From Cercozoa sp. M6MM (taxonomy: Eukaryota > Endomyxa: Ascetosporea): a stretch of 64,000 nt of DNA. This document shows positions 21,541 through 32,307 of this stretch, piece by piece. The position numbers and the translations under genes were made by a program. Numbering within the stretch: position 1 is the stretch's first letter; every line of letters starts with the position of its first letter. The notes under the pieces were generated by a model, which made no database searches, had not been told where the DNA came from, and worked only from the letters and a program-made list of their open reading frames with translations. The stretch lies in assembly GCA_040357565.1 (NCBI GenBank), contig JBDODJ010000041.1, one strand, 5' to 3'.

Positions 21541-22160
21541 CTGGGGTTGATCACTTGCAAAACCGTCCGTTTGTTTGGCACCGAGCTGCTTCTGCCCTGA
21601 TCGTTTCAGTTTGCACACGTTAAATACGCCGAATAGGTGCAATGTCACAGTCAACGAGCGTCACAAGCGTTAAAACCTTTGAGACTGTATCGATAGTATT
21701 TCTTCCAACCGCTTGGTGCTCAAAAGTGTACAGAAATCGAATATGTTGTGTTGAGTTTGCGGCTTAGTAAACGTGTGCAGCGTAATAAACACGTTGTTAG
21801 TTAAGAGTTTTGGGTTAAGCAGATCCCCGAATAGTGCATGTCAGTGAAACAGACTTTTTGGTTGAAATTCTGCATAATTTTGGCCTAGATGTCTGACGAT
21901 TAATTAGAGCGTTTCCCTTGAAGGCAGCAGTCCGTAAAGCGGGACGGCTTTGAGTGCCTCTTTTCACACACAGCTTGCCGACGCACAGGAACCGTGGAAG
22001 TGACCAACACAGAAAAAACATCTCTAATAAGTTGTTCCGCACAGTGCAAGGGCGTGCTCGAGTATTTTTAGACGGGTTTTTGTTTGTTAGAACGCGCGCG
22101 CGCGTTCGCAGGCACGATCAGCAAAACACGAGTCCAAGCGGCTAGGTCGAAAAGAAAAAG
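21541..22160. promoter_or_regulatory. Divergent intergenic region, HslU / unknown plus-strand gene
   Basis: 620 bp without a supported gene between two ATGs pointing apart. It contains a CG-rich run (acgcgcgcgcgcg) at about 22091-22103. Promoters for both genes should lie here; no specific element is recognised. Confidence 0.5.
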
Positions 22161-23793
22161 ATGGAGGAAGCACTAAAGATGCAGGCGGACGCGGTGGCGC
22201 AAGCGATGACATCAACAAAGCAGCAGTACTCGGCACTGGTTGCACAGGCCGTTGCACAAGGACACGTCGATGCCATTCCGCTGTAAGTCTGTTTTTTTTT
22301 TGTATCGGTTGGTTTGAATTTGAGTGATTGATTTGTGTGTCGGGCAGGTACGCTCAGAGCATGCAGGCCTCGCTGACACTACAGACTCCGTTGTTACAGG
22401 GGAGGTAAAATTCTGCCCTATCCCACCTGACCCTACGTGACCCACCTGACCCTACGTGACCCACCACCCTGCCTGACCTTACTCTACCTGCTACCTAGCT
22501 GATCGTATTATGACCTTGCTGTAGGTACACGGAACTCGTGTCTGAGTGCGCATTGGAAATTGCGAAGTGGCACGGTACTTTATCTTTTGGTGAGGAGAAT
22601 AAGAGTAGGACAGTGTCTCTATCGTATGCTGCTTTGTTGCAGGCATCCACGCGTCAACGCGAGTCAAACTGAGGAACCGGAAGTTTCGCGAGTACCGTCG
22701 ACGGGTACCTTCCAGCATAGCTATACGCTACAATCAAAGTATAAATGCACTCTGTACAAATGTACTCTGTACAAATGGACTCTGTACAAACGGACTCTGT
22801 CCAAACAGACCGAGGTATATTCTGTCCAAATGTACCGTGTGTGTCTGTCGGTGTAGATGGTTAAACACTACACCGGCAAACTGGAGAAACTCGGCGTCGC
22901 CAAAGACGAGATTCTGCGCTCAATTCTGCGGTATCACCGTCCAGTCCATCTGACCTTGTCCCTCTGTACTGTTCATGTCCACCTGTGTATAGCCGGAGCA
23001 TCTACATCCGCAGTGTCCTCAGTGTAGCCACGATAAACATCATGCAGTGTAGTGTGCCTGGTTCGTGCCTTAACTGTCGTGGAAACAGGAGTGGTCCAAC
23101 GTCGGCGATCTCGCCGAGGAGGCGCGCGCGATTAGAAACCTCCTCGTGTCCATCTGTACACTCTTGCTGTCTGGCTTGGTTTAGGCTCTGTTTGGGCTCT
23201 CATTGGGCTCAGCTTATGGGTGACTCTGTCTCGGCTCAGGCAAGATGGACGACGACATCAAGCTTCCGCTCTCGGCCGACGGCTGCGTCGTGGAACACCA
23301 CCGTAGCTGAAGGCTCCCTTAACCATTCGGCCCCTTAATCAGTCTTGAACACCCCCTTTAACCAGTTGTGAAACACTCCTTAAACACACTGCCATTTTGT
23401 AGCCAGGTGGAAGGTGCCGTCGACCTTTGAACTCACGCCCGACCATGACGGTATTCAACAACACGTGAAAACCTTGCTGGTGTATTTGTGTTTGCGTGTG
23501 TGCACTGTAGGTGTCCTTGCGACTGTTGTGAACGACGAGTTGCGTCGGGTTGGTTCTGTTACCCCACCCCCCTTTACACTTTTTACCGCCCATTTCACGC
23601 CCCTGTTTACCCCCTGTTTACCTCCTCCTTACCCCCATTTTACCACCTCTTTACCCCCTTTTTACCCCCTCTTTACCTCCCTATTTACCCCCCNNNNNNN
23701 NNNNNNNNNNNNNNNNNNNNNNNNNNNNNNNNNNNNNNNNNNNNNNNNNNNNNNNNNNNNNNNNNNNNNNNNNNNNNNNNNNNNNNNNNNNNN

Positions 23794-23849
<56 letters not shown>

Positions 23850-25170
23850 TACTGTGCAACGATTGGTGGTGGTAGATTAAATTTCCGTCCGAGTGGACCA
23901 TGATGGAACTCGCGGTGCGTGCGTTTCTCTCACCCAGCGAACACGATCGTCGTGTCTACTACCGGCAGTTGTGGCACCACTTGGCTTTCTCGCGCACGCT
24001 CTTCTTGGAGGTGAGTTGCCCCCCCCCCCATACCCCATTGCGTCCCTACCCTCCCTTTTTGACAGGAGATGCTGTCGAACTTTGACCGCAGCAGCGTGGT
24101 GCACCGACTGATGGCGATGCTGTGCGACAAAACGCTGCTGCACGGGTGCACCGAACTCTACCGCGAGGACGACCATCTGCGCTTCATTCGCAACACTGCC
24201 GTAGCTTGCCCAGTTTTTACCCCCTTCTTTCTTCTTTAATATTAAGACAGAAGTATGGCCAACATGTGTGTGTATGTATGTGTGTGCATGTGTGTGTGTG
24301 TTTGTGTTTGGTGTGTGTGTGTGTATATGGTATGGATCAGGTGCGACGAGTGGCGCACCTCGAGAGCATTCCAGGCGGCCGCATGCGCTTTGAGCAACCA
24401 ATGACAAAGCGCTGTGCTTTCATGTTCTACTCGGTAAATCTACAGTGTGCTTTTAAATCTACAGTGCACTTTTGGGGGGAGAGAAGAAGGACATGTGCAC
24501 CTGCACTCTGTCGACTGTGTGTGCTGTAGTGCTGCATCGCCGAAAGCAGCGAACTGATCGAACTGATGCACGGCGATCTCATTCGGTGGTAGCCTGCACC
24601 GTCCCTGGCCTACTTCAGGGCGTCTATGTGTCAGTCTATGTGTGTATGACTGTACAGGCCAGGCGATCCCTACTTGATTGCACACTTTGTGCAAGCCACT
24701 GTGCGTGTCTTGGTAGTGTTTCATCTGCCTCTATGTAGAGAGACCTATATCTACGATCGTTCCATTTGGTTTGCAGCTCAACGAGAAAGAAGAGCGCGTG
24801 TGCCTGACACGCGAGCAGCGTGCCGTGGTGTGGGACTGGCTCTACTCCAGTATCACCGAACTCAACGGTCTGCTGTGCCGCCGCACGCTGCCGCTGCTCT
24901 GCTCCTCTGTTGATATCTGCGATTACTGTCCGAGGTGAGACTCTCTCTCTCTCTCTCTCGATACATGTGCATCTGTGTATCCGTGTATATGTGTATATGT
25001 GTATATGCCCTACCTGTTATCTTTCAGAAAGAAAGTCTACGTGATAAACCCGTCGCCTTTCATGCAGCTGCTGGAGTTGCAGATCACGGACCCGCACAGT
25101 GTGGATTACAATCCTCTGGTAGGCACATACACACCTCCTACCTGTAAAATTGAATCAACGCTACTGGGAG

Positions 25171-25219
<49 letters not shown>

Positions 25220-25229
25220 NNNNNNNNNN

Positions 25230-25277
<48 letters not shown>

Positions 25278-26268
25278 ACAGGAGTGGAGACTGGCCGCAG
25301 TTGTGACCTCGTGGATCGCGACCGACGCGTTCTCCTTCGACCCGGTACCTGTCTGCAGTATGTGTACAGCTGTACATGTATGTATGTATGCGTGTATGAG
25401 TGTGTGCATGTTCAGGACTCGGACCGACGGCAGGTGCAGCAGTGCCGCGACTGGCTCATGCGCGTTGGCGCCTTCTACTACGACGACGCCGCCTGCGAGT
25501 GGCTCTTCCGCAACGTGCGAGACAGTGGCGACGCCGCCATCGCTGACGGCTCGCTGTGTAGGCCTCAATCTACTCTGCCCCGTCCTACCCAGTCCTACCC
25601 CAGTCCTACCCCAGTCCTACCCCAGTCCTACCCCAGTCCTACCCCAGCCTTACCTCTACCCTACCTCTATTCTTTATCTGCAGGCATACTGCTGCGAAGT
25701 CCCGACGGCGTCGAGTGGGGCCGCCGCGTGTTTCGTGAGACTCTGGCCGACAGTGGCAGCGACTTTGTGTGTCTGCACAACCCGATCGTGTTCTTCTGGA
25801 CCATGGTGTCGCTGGGCGCCTCGGTCGAGCACGACGCCGACTCGACGCGCACGCTGAGCGACGCCGTGGCCACGCTGTGTCGCGATGCCAATGACACTGA
25901 CACTGACACTGACACTGACGCGGACCGCGCGGAAGTGACACGTGCCAGTCGCACGCTGACGCAGCACCTGCAGCGCCATCGACTCGAACTGTTTGAACCC
26001 TTCGCGCAACTCCTGCGACAACACACGCCCCTCCCTCTCGAACTTATCGGTACGACTGTTTTATTGTTTTGCTTTCTCAATAATAGGAAAACTGAACACT
26101 GGAGCAGACGAGGTGCGTGACTACTCGCTGTGTGCCGCTCTGCCGCGTGTGCTACCGCGCGTCTTTCGTGACGGCTTCATTGGGCCGCGTGCCACGCGCG
26201 AGATTATCGCGACTCCGAACTCAGACTGGCACCTACCGGTAACCTCGCGCAGGCCTCTGGAGTCTTGA
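22161..26268 (+). CDS. Large uncharacterised intracellular protein, about 20 exons
   Basis: The start ATG (22161) opens MEEALKMQADAVAQAMTST, a helical N-terminus. Exons then read TELVSECALEIAKWH, VKHYTGKLEKLGVAKDEIL, NVGDLAEEARAIRNLLVS, MDDDIKLPLSADG and WKVPSTFELTPDHDG. After the assembly gap the downstream exons read ELAVRAFLSPSEHDRRVYY, LSNFDRSSVVHRLMAMLC, VAHLESIPGGRMRF, PYLIAHFVQATVRVL, REQRAVVWDWLYSSITELN, YVINPSPFMQLLELQITD, WRLAAVVTSWIATDAFSFD and NPIVFFWTMVSLGAS. The stop is at 26266-26268. No transmembrane segment or signal peptide is seen. A short aspartate-threonine repeat (DTDTDTD) lies near 25890-25920. Introns carry TG tracts, CCTA-like minisatellites and TTTACCCC arrays. I recognise no family. 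The gap at 23694 may hide exons, and the region could be two genes. Confidence 0.6.
22390..22500 (+). repeat. Intronic minisatellite (ccacctgaccctacgtga units)
   Basis: Two to three imperfect copies of an 18-bp unit, followed by degenerate CCTAC-type sequence, fill the intron between the exons encoding TLQTPLLQG and TELVSECAL. The sense strand is pyrimidine-rich, as in other introns here. Confidence 0.7.
23556..23693 (+). repeat. TTTACCCC-type pyrimidine array in an intron, interrupted by a gap
   Basis: A degenerate array of 10-14 bp units built on TTTACCCCC, sense-strand oriented for the plus-strand gene. It runs directly into the 100-base gap. Confidence 0.85.
23694..23793. other. Assembly gap (100 N)
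   Basis: A run of exactly 100 N placed between a TTTACCCC array and a (TG)n tract. The length is probably a placeholder, so exons of the surrounding gene may be missing. Confidence 0.98.
23794..23848 (+). repeat. (TG)n microsatellite in an intron
   Basis: About 27 TG units immediately after the gap, on the sense strand of the plus-strand gene. Confidence 0.95.
25172..25276 (+). repeat. (TG)n microsatellite with a 10-N gap
   Basis: Two blocks of (TG)n flank ten N at 25220-25229. The repeat forms most of the intron between the exons ending HSVDYNPL and beginning EWRLAAVVTSW, ending in ...tcacag as acceptor. Confidence 0.95.
25575..25660 (+). repeat. Intronic minisatellite (cccagtcctac units)
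   Basis: About six imperfect copies of an 11-bp CCCAGTCCTAC unit lie in the intron before the exon beginning ILLRSPDGVEWG. Sense strand pyrimidine-rich. Confidence 0.8.
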
Positions 26269-26639
26269 TCAGCATTCAGTTCACCCACGCCATGTCGTGT
26301 GCTCTAGCATGTGACTAGCACGCGACGCCCATATGCAGTATATCGACCGGACCAAGCCAGTTTGCAATTGCTTGAGACGTTATTTGCTTCACTCTGTTCA
26401 ACCAGTTCAGTTGACACGAGAGGCCTGGCCGCGGGTTATCAGATCGCGCGGCCTATTGTACGATCCGACTCCGACCAGCCAGGTCGGGATCCGCTTAGTA
26501 CGTGACGTGACCGGACTCATGCTGGACGGACGGGAGTCGAGTCGAGTCTTCTTTATTCTCGACCATCGCTCAAAAGTTTGAAAGGAACGAGCAGGGAGAG
26601 ACGAGGCTGACCTCCGCTAAGTGTAAATTTGCAGAGCAA
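26269..26639. other. Tail-to-tail spacer, no gene seen
   Basis: 371 bp between the stop of the unknown plus-strand gene and the prefoldin stop. Short open frames occur without motifs. Confidence 0.5.
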
Positions 26640-27458
26640 CTAGACGAGCACGCCCTTGGACTCCTGCTGCTGCTGCCGCGCGTAGGCCTCGACGTTGCGT
26701 CGCTCGAGTTCACTTGAGTGCATGTTTTGCGCCTGCGCAAGTCGCGTGAGTTGACATCGATCAGTTGGTGCACACAGTTAGAGCGAGGTACCTGAGCCTG
26801 AGCCACCGCTTCGCGGAGGTTGTGCTGATCTTCGAACCTGCAAGCCAGACAAGACAGGCAGAGTGAGCACACCACACACAGAGCAAGGTCTAAATCAGCA
26901 AAATCAGCCTACTCATCGATGAGCTTCTCGCGCATGCGAATCTGCTCGGTCATCTTCTCGACTGCCTGCTCAAACAAACGTAGTCAGGCCATATCCTCGG
27001 CAGGCAGAAAGGGACACAAGCCAAAGACACACCATGCTGAGGTTGTCACGGTTGGCCTGCACCTTCGGCAGTGCCGTAGCCACCGTTTCTTGCACCAGCA
27101 CGCCTCCCACCTGTGTCACACGAGTCTATCTGCTACCATCCAAGCTTTGCTCAGGCCCAGGATACCAGGTGGTAGCACACTCGGTCATCCTCGAGGTCCG
27201 ACATTGTACGACAGACCAGTCTGCGGGCATTGGGCATACATCGAGCTTGTTTAACAGAGCGAAAACTAGGTAAGGTACGAATGCTCGTTGAGCTTGATGT
27301 TGACGTCGTTCAGCTTGGCGTAGGCCTGAGTGGCAGCAACTCATTCTCTCAAGCGCCCGGGAGAGACACAGAATGCATACCTGTTTCAGCTCCGCCTTCA
27401 TCTGACGCCACTTTTGAAGTAACTGCGTACGCACGACTTCTTCGTTTTGCTCGGACAT
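26640..27458 (-). CDS. PFDN2: Prefoldin subunit 2 (beta-type)
   Basis: Prefoldin is a cytosolic jellyfish-shaped hexamer that passes unfolded actin and tubulin to the CCT chaperonin. ATG at 27456-27458: MSEQNEEVVRTQLLQKWRQ, then LKQAYAKLNDVNIKL, NEHSLVCRTMSDLEDD, RVCYHLVGGVLVQETVAT, LPKVQANRDNLSM, AVEKMTEQIRMREKLIDEF and, after the last intron, SELERRNVEAYARQQQQ. The end SKGVLV with TAG (26640-26642) resembles the usual SAGVLV end of PFDN2. Both helices and the beta hairpin (YHLVGGVLVQETV) line up with the family. Seven exons of 40-110 nt are separated by short GT-AG introns; the longer ORF readings across them are not coding. The gene is head to head with HUS1, 292 bp away. Confidence 0.95.
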
Positions 27459-27750
27459 GGCAGAAAGTCGTTAGATTGGCGAATCGGCAGAAAGTGCAAA
27501 CCACAGATTGCAGTTCTCTGCTGAGTCAAACACTGATCTATTCCGTATACACACGCCTGCTGGTAGCCCAGACCGGCACTGGAGTGCAAAAGCGTCGATC
27601 GGCTCCAAATCTTGAGCCGCCAGCATTTGATTGTTTTTCCCGCGCTTCTCTAGTCACACATTGCCTTAGAATGCATCCAACCTGCTTGAACGAATTGAAA
27701 CAGTCCCGGTTATTGTAAACAAATAGTGCAGGCACACCGGGCAGATTGGG

Positions 27751-29230
27751 ATGAAGTTTGAAGCTCGGGCAGATGGAACTGTCATGGGCTACTTTGCCGG
27801 TACATTTGTCTGCGTGTTATCTCCGTTGTGGATGTAAAAGACACGGTGAGCAGATGTGGCACACGCACTCCGCTCTGCTGGTGTCCAAAAGGTGCTCCTA
27901 AGTGGCACAGAAGGCGGTGTTGGTCTGCTTGCCTCGAGTGTATTAATACCATTGTCTCCGCTCAGTTCGGGTCGAACGCAGCTGTTTCGCAATGCACTTA
28001 GGCTCTCACGAACGGTGACCATCAAGTGTTTGTTCGAATCAAGAAATCGTTTTTCTCATTGTACAAGATCGAAAGCAATGTACTCTCTGGATATTCTATC
28101 AAACTTGCCTCTGTGTCCACTTATGAATTCACACCGCTGCAGCGCGACAAGAACAGAATAAACATGGAAGTGAGCGTTAGCAACATTTGTGCGGTAGTTG
28201 TTTTTAACATTTCCCACATCTGTACCGTTTTATACTTTTGCACCAGGGAATGAAGCACGCGAGAAACCAATCGTTGCGTAAAACAGAGTGGCGACTGGTC
28301 AAGGTTCGTTTTCTTGCCGCGTCCAGCGAGTTAATTTATTGGGCTCATTTTGTGGTTTGATTACCCTTGCAGGACATTGAAACAAACGCTCCAGTGCTGA
28401 AGCTGAGCTTTTTTATTGTACGGTTTTCTTTTCAACGTGAAATATAAAATACTTAAAATGTTATGCAGAATAAAGACGATGAAAGTGACGCAGTCGTGCG
28501 TGTTCCCGTTCTTCTCGACTCATCAGGGTATTGAGTTGGTCGTCTGTAGTGTTCGAACGACTACTGATTCTTTGCTTGCACGCAGTGAGAGCCACCTGCA
28601 GTATGAGGAGCCGAATCTGCCGCCACCGATCGAGCGAGTGTGCTGTCCGAACTACGAGGTCAGTTCTTCCCTTCCTTTTTGAAATGTTTGTATGCTTTCA
28701 TTTGTGTAGATGCTGAAGAATTCGTTGGATCGCATGCGCACAGTGTAGCCCGTGTTTTCGTAACTTATTTGGAAAGTGTAATTTTTCCTCTTTGCAGTTC
28801 TGATCGCGTTCTCGTCGAATTCGACACTGAAGTCGGCGAACTCAAACTTGAAGCGAAAGGCGAGCTGGTTCAGTTGGGTATCCTCAGACACTTACTGTTC
28901 GTTTTTTAGCTTTTTATTCACGTGCGTCCGTTGCGTAGGTGTAAAGTTCACCAACCTAAAAGTTGAAGGTTCCGCGCGGAGCAACGAAGATGACGAAGAG
29001 TGCTGTTTTGCCACGGTGCATACCGTGGATTTGCAGCGGCTGGCGCAGTGTTTCGCTGCCTTTGACACGACCATCTCGCGAATGTACAGCGTGTGTCTCT
29101 GTTAGGTTTCTTTCCCATCCTACTTGTTTTGTGTAGAGTGCTCGTGGAGGATATGTGCGTGACCGGCATCGCACGCAACGAGTGGTTCATGCTGACCTTC
29201 TACGTGCCGCTCCTCGCCTGCGATGACTGA
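27751..29230 (+). CDS. HUS1: HUS1, subunit of the 9-1-1 DNA damage clamp
   Basis: HUS1 joins RAD9 and RAD1 in a PCNA-like ring that is loaded at damaged DNA and activates the ATR checkpoint kinase. Starts MKFEARADG (27751), as HUS1 starts with MKF. Later exons match the two-lobed clamp plan: KIESNVLSGYSIKLASVST, KTEWRLVKDIETNAPVLKL, EEPNLPPPIERVCCPNYEM, DRVLVEFDTEVGELKLEAKG, and VKFTNLKVEGSARSN. The C-terminal clamp segment TVHTVDLQRLAQCFAAFDT is followed by MCVTGIARNEWFMLTFYVP, corresponding to the family's C-terminal strands. Stop TGA at 29228-29230. Several introns; exon edges around 27,800-28,000 are less certain. No RAD9 or RAD1 in the window. Confidence 0.88.
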
Positions 29231-29305
29231 TCCTGATTCGATAGCTATCAGACAAGTCTCGTCTGGCCTACCGTTCAGTTTGTCGTGTACTGCGCTGTAC
29301 GTAAG

Positions 29306-31439
29306 CTAGATAAAAAGATCTTGATCATCGTCAGAGTCCGCGAGTTCTTCAGCCTGCTGTGCGAGTCCTGAGTCGGACCTCCCAGAGGCCGAGGTTTGAG
29401 GCGTCTCCTGGGCGAGAAAGGCTAGGTGCAGATCGTCCAGTGCGTCGTGTGTCACATGCGGTGCAAAAGCTCTTTCTGTAGACTCCAAGAGGAAGGTACA
29501 TTCAAGAGGAAGGCACACTCAGGAGGAAGGAAGTGTGGGAGGACAGAACATAGGTTGGTGGGGCGTGTACCAGCATGTGCGACGAGTGCCTTGGCGAAGG
29601 CAGGCGAGGCAACGGCGGGATGATCGCCGAGTCGCTTTAGCATAGCAATCACGCCGGTCATGTCTTCTTGTGCGCACAGATCTTGCTCCAGCAACTCGAG
29701 CAGCTGTCCAGAGACACAACAAGACACCCAATCAACCAGATCGGTTACAATGGCACAAGGGACATAGAGACAAGAAGTACAGCCAGGCCGCACGTGAAAA
29801 GTGCCGGCCAACCACGAGCTAGAAACAAATCAAACACGCGACATTTGACGTCTTCAGGCAGAGGCTATAACACACGGTTGTACACGATGGGCATTGTTTC
29901 TTTTAAGGAAGCATGGTACAGCGTAGGTGAAGGCGGTCGCAATCCACTCGGTGGCAAAGTGCATCGGATGCACGCCCTGTCACACATATACAAGGTATAC
30001 AGGGTCCGAGGACAGAGCCTTAAAAACCCTACCATGTCCTCCATCCGGTATAGAAGTGTTGGCAGGTGCTGTCGCAACAAGGCACGCAACTGCACGAAAC
30101 CCAGTGCCAGTCCTGACTCGTCAGTCACACAGGGTTAACAAAGGAGTACAAGGGGTAAATTTAGCGTCTAATAGGGCGAGAGGAGTACCTGGTACTTTAC
30201 TGCCAAAGATACGTCGCATGCCGTATCGAGGGTCGCGATCGAACATCTCCATGGCACCCTAAGTTACATACACTGTGAGTCTATACAAACACTCACATAG
30301 AAACCAGGCAGTTTCTATGTACCAAAGCAACAGCCTCAGTCATTGGATCATCGCGCCATTGCATCAGTTTCAACAGGTGAGCCACCTGCAATGTATATAT
30401 ATACCCAGATAGAGTGCGGGCACGCCTAGAGTGACAAAAAGCTACCACAAAGCCCATGCCCTGCGTGTAGCCAACGCGTGGCCACTTGAGCGCAAAGGCC
30501 GACAGAACACGGCGCACCATACCGCGGCGTCGTTCGCGTTCCACCACGTCCTCGACGTCATCTACGGGGTGTGTAACATACAGATAAGGGGGGGGGGGTA
30601 AAGTCCTACCATCCAGTATGGTGCGTGGCACGTCGCACCGCAGCGCAGTCATTGCCGTGCGCAGTTTCTTCCTGGTCTACATTGTCACTTGCGTTTCGTT
30701 CCCTGTCCAGAAGAAACCAAAGCTGACTTACGGAAGGAGAGAGACGGTTCAGATCGGTCAGATCGACGTCAATGTCAGCGTCGTTTTTGCTACTGTTGTG
30801 TGTTGTTGTTGGAGAAGCCACCACGTCCAGATGAACCTGGTACACAACTCTGTATTTGCTACCATAGTCTCTTAATCCATTCACTGAACACACCTCACTC
30901 AAGACGGCAAAACGAGCCAAATTCTGCAACAGAGCGTCGTCGCACGAGGCTGTTCGGACTTCCTGGTGCTCGCCTCTGCAGGTACCATATATTGTTCCAT
31001 CTGTACTACCATATACTTCCTGCAGACTAAAATGTACCGACTGCGAAGGAAGGAGCGAACGCGCGAGTGCAGCAGCAAATCACGCCGTGTGACACCTTGC
31101 ACCACGCCACGTGCACACACGTCGCTGTACACACAAGTCAGAAGAGTGATTTGGGGGTAATTAGAGGTGGAACGCGTTAAAGCAAAAAGTGAAGGAGTTA
31201 AGGATAAAAAATTAAGGTAAAACAAGTTAATGCAAAGGTACTCGTCATCCAGCATGATGTCCACAGCGAGCTGAAACGGCGCCGGCAGCGTCAACGCTTC
31301 GTCCAGCGGCAAAAACAGCAGCACGCGCGCCAGCACCTCAGGTGTCAGTTTAGTATCCACATGCTTCCTGCAACAACAGCATTCAACTAAAGCAACATAC
31401 AACAGAAGGAAGCAAGCAAGGTTACAAAGCTGACGCCAT
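29306..31439 (-). CDS. TBC-domain Rab GTPase-activating protein
   Basis: TBC proteins switch off Rab GTPases with an arginine and a glutamine finger. The arginine-finger motif is seen as LRCDVPRTIL (about 30620-30650) and the glutamine finger as VGYTQGMGF (about 30450-30480). The rest of the domain follows: RVLSAFALKWPR, AHLLKLMQWRDDP, FDRDPRYGMRRIFG, LGFVQLRALLRQHLPTLLYR, and, after another intron, a segment with FATEWIATAF and VFDLFLARGWPALFTCGLA. The acidic C-terminal tail ends DSDDDQDLFI, TAG at 29306-29308. The N-terminal region has KHVDTKLTPEVLARVLLFLP, which looks F-box-like. I start the gene at the ATG of MASALKHVDTK (31437-31439), which needs an intron right after MASAL. A fusion with the small upstream gene is possible. 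Tail-to-tail with HUS1, 75 bp apart. Confidence 0.85.
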
Positions 31440-31470
31440 GCGAATGTGCACCGGTGTTTGTTGGCGCCGA

Positions 31471-31823
31471 CTACGACGCGGAGGGTCCTAAAGCAGCACC
31501 CATGAACCCATCATACAATGCAGAACTGAGTCTGGCAAGACTTGAGGTGTGTACCAGTGTGGCAATGTGATGCCGCCACTGCTCATCAAAATCTTCTCTT
31601 GTCTCGCTCAATTTTTCGGTCGTCTCGGTGGCGCTTTCGTTCTCGTCTCCTGCTTCCAAAAAGCACACGTGTCGAACACACATGCATGCAGAATAAAAGG
31701 TGCGGCAATAATACTGTTCACGATGTCGTGCAAGTATGAGAACGCCACGGCTGCGCCGACACCAAATAGACCGCCCACCATGCCAGCACCGACGGCCAAG
31801 CCCAAGCGCGCGCGATTATTCAT
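31471..31823 (-). CDS. Small glycine-rich membrane protein, uncharacterised
   Basis: From the ATG at 31821-31823: MNNRARLGLAVGAGMVGG and LFGVGAAVAFSYLHDIV form one glycine-patterned hydrophobic helix. After an intron (about 31715-31650), an acidic segment with DENESATETTEKLSETRE follows, ending at TAG 31471-31473. Upstream, 31824-31940 stays open in two frames; one would add a second glycine-rich hydrophobic stretch preceded by RKWQKIPLV, giving a hairpin reminiscent of small MICOS10-like proteins. That is only a resemblance. The stop lies 31 bp before the TBC gene's ATG, and an alternative splice could join the two. Confidence 0.4.
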
Positions 31824-32307
31824 CTCGCTGCGCCGGGAAACGCAGATAATTCGCCACCAACAGCCTGACCGAAATGCCAAAATACCAATCCCACAGGCTA
31901 CCAACGGTATTTTCTGCCACTTGCGGTGCCTAAGATTGCGCGAAAGTGCCTTTCCAAGCCGGAACCAGAAAACCGAAGTCTCGGCTCAGTTTTAAATCGG
32001 CTCATAAAGAAAAACTCAATCACAGATCACTGGCGAAACAACCGAACAGCGGTAATAGTGCCTTTTGAAACATGATACACGTTCTTCACTTATCCCCATT
32101 TCGGACAGCTGGGTTCGGTATCGATACTATGTGCAGACAACAAGTCAGTTTGTTGATAAGTCAGTTGGCAAGTGACACGCTTGTCTTCAGTCACTCTTGC
32201 TCGTGTTTGCAACAATTACTGTAGTGCTGCTTCGCACTTCCGCTGAGTTTTTTGTTGAAGTTGAATCGCGAGTCTTGGAGACATAACGATACCCGAACCT
32301 TAAAACA
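31824..32307. promoter_or_regulatory. Divergent intergenic region, small membrane protein / Reeler gene
   Basis: About 480 bp between two genes running apart. The left 120 bp may still be coding for the minus-strand gene. The rest has no supported frame. Confidence 0.45.
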
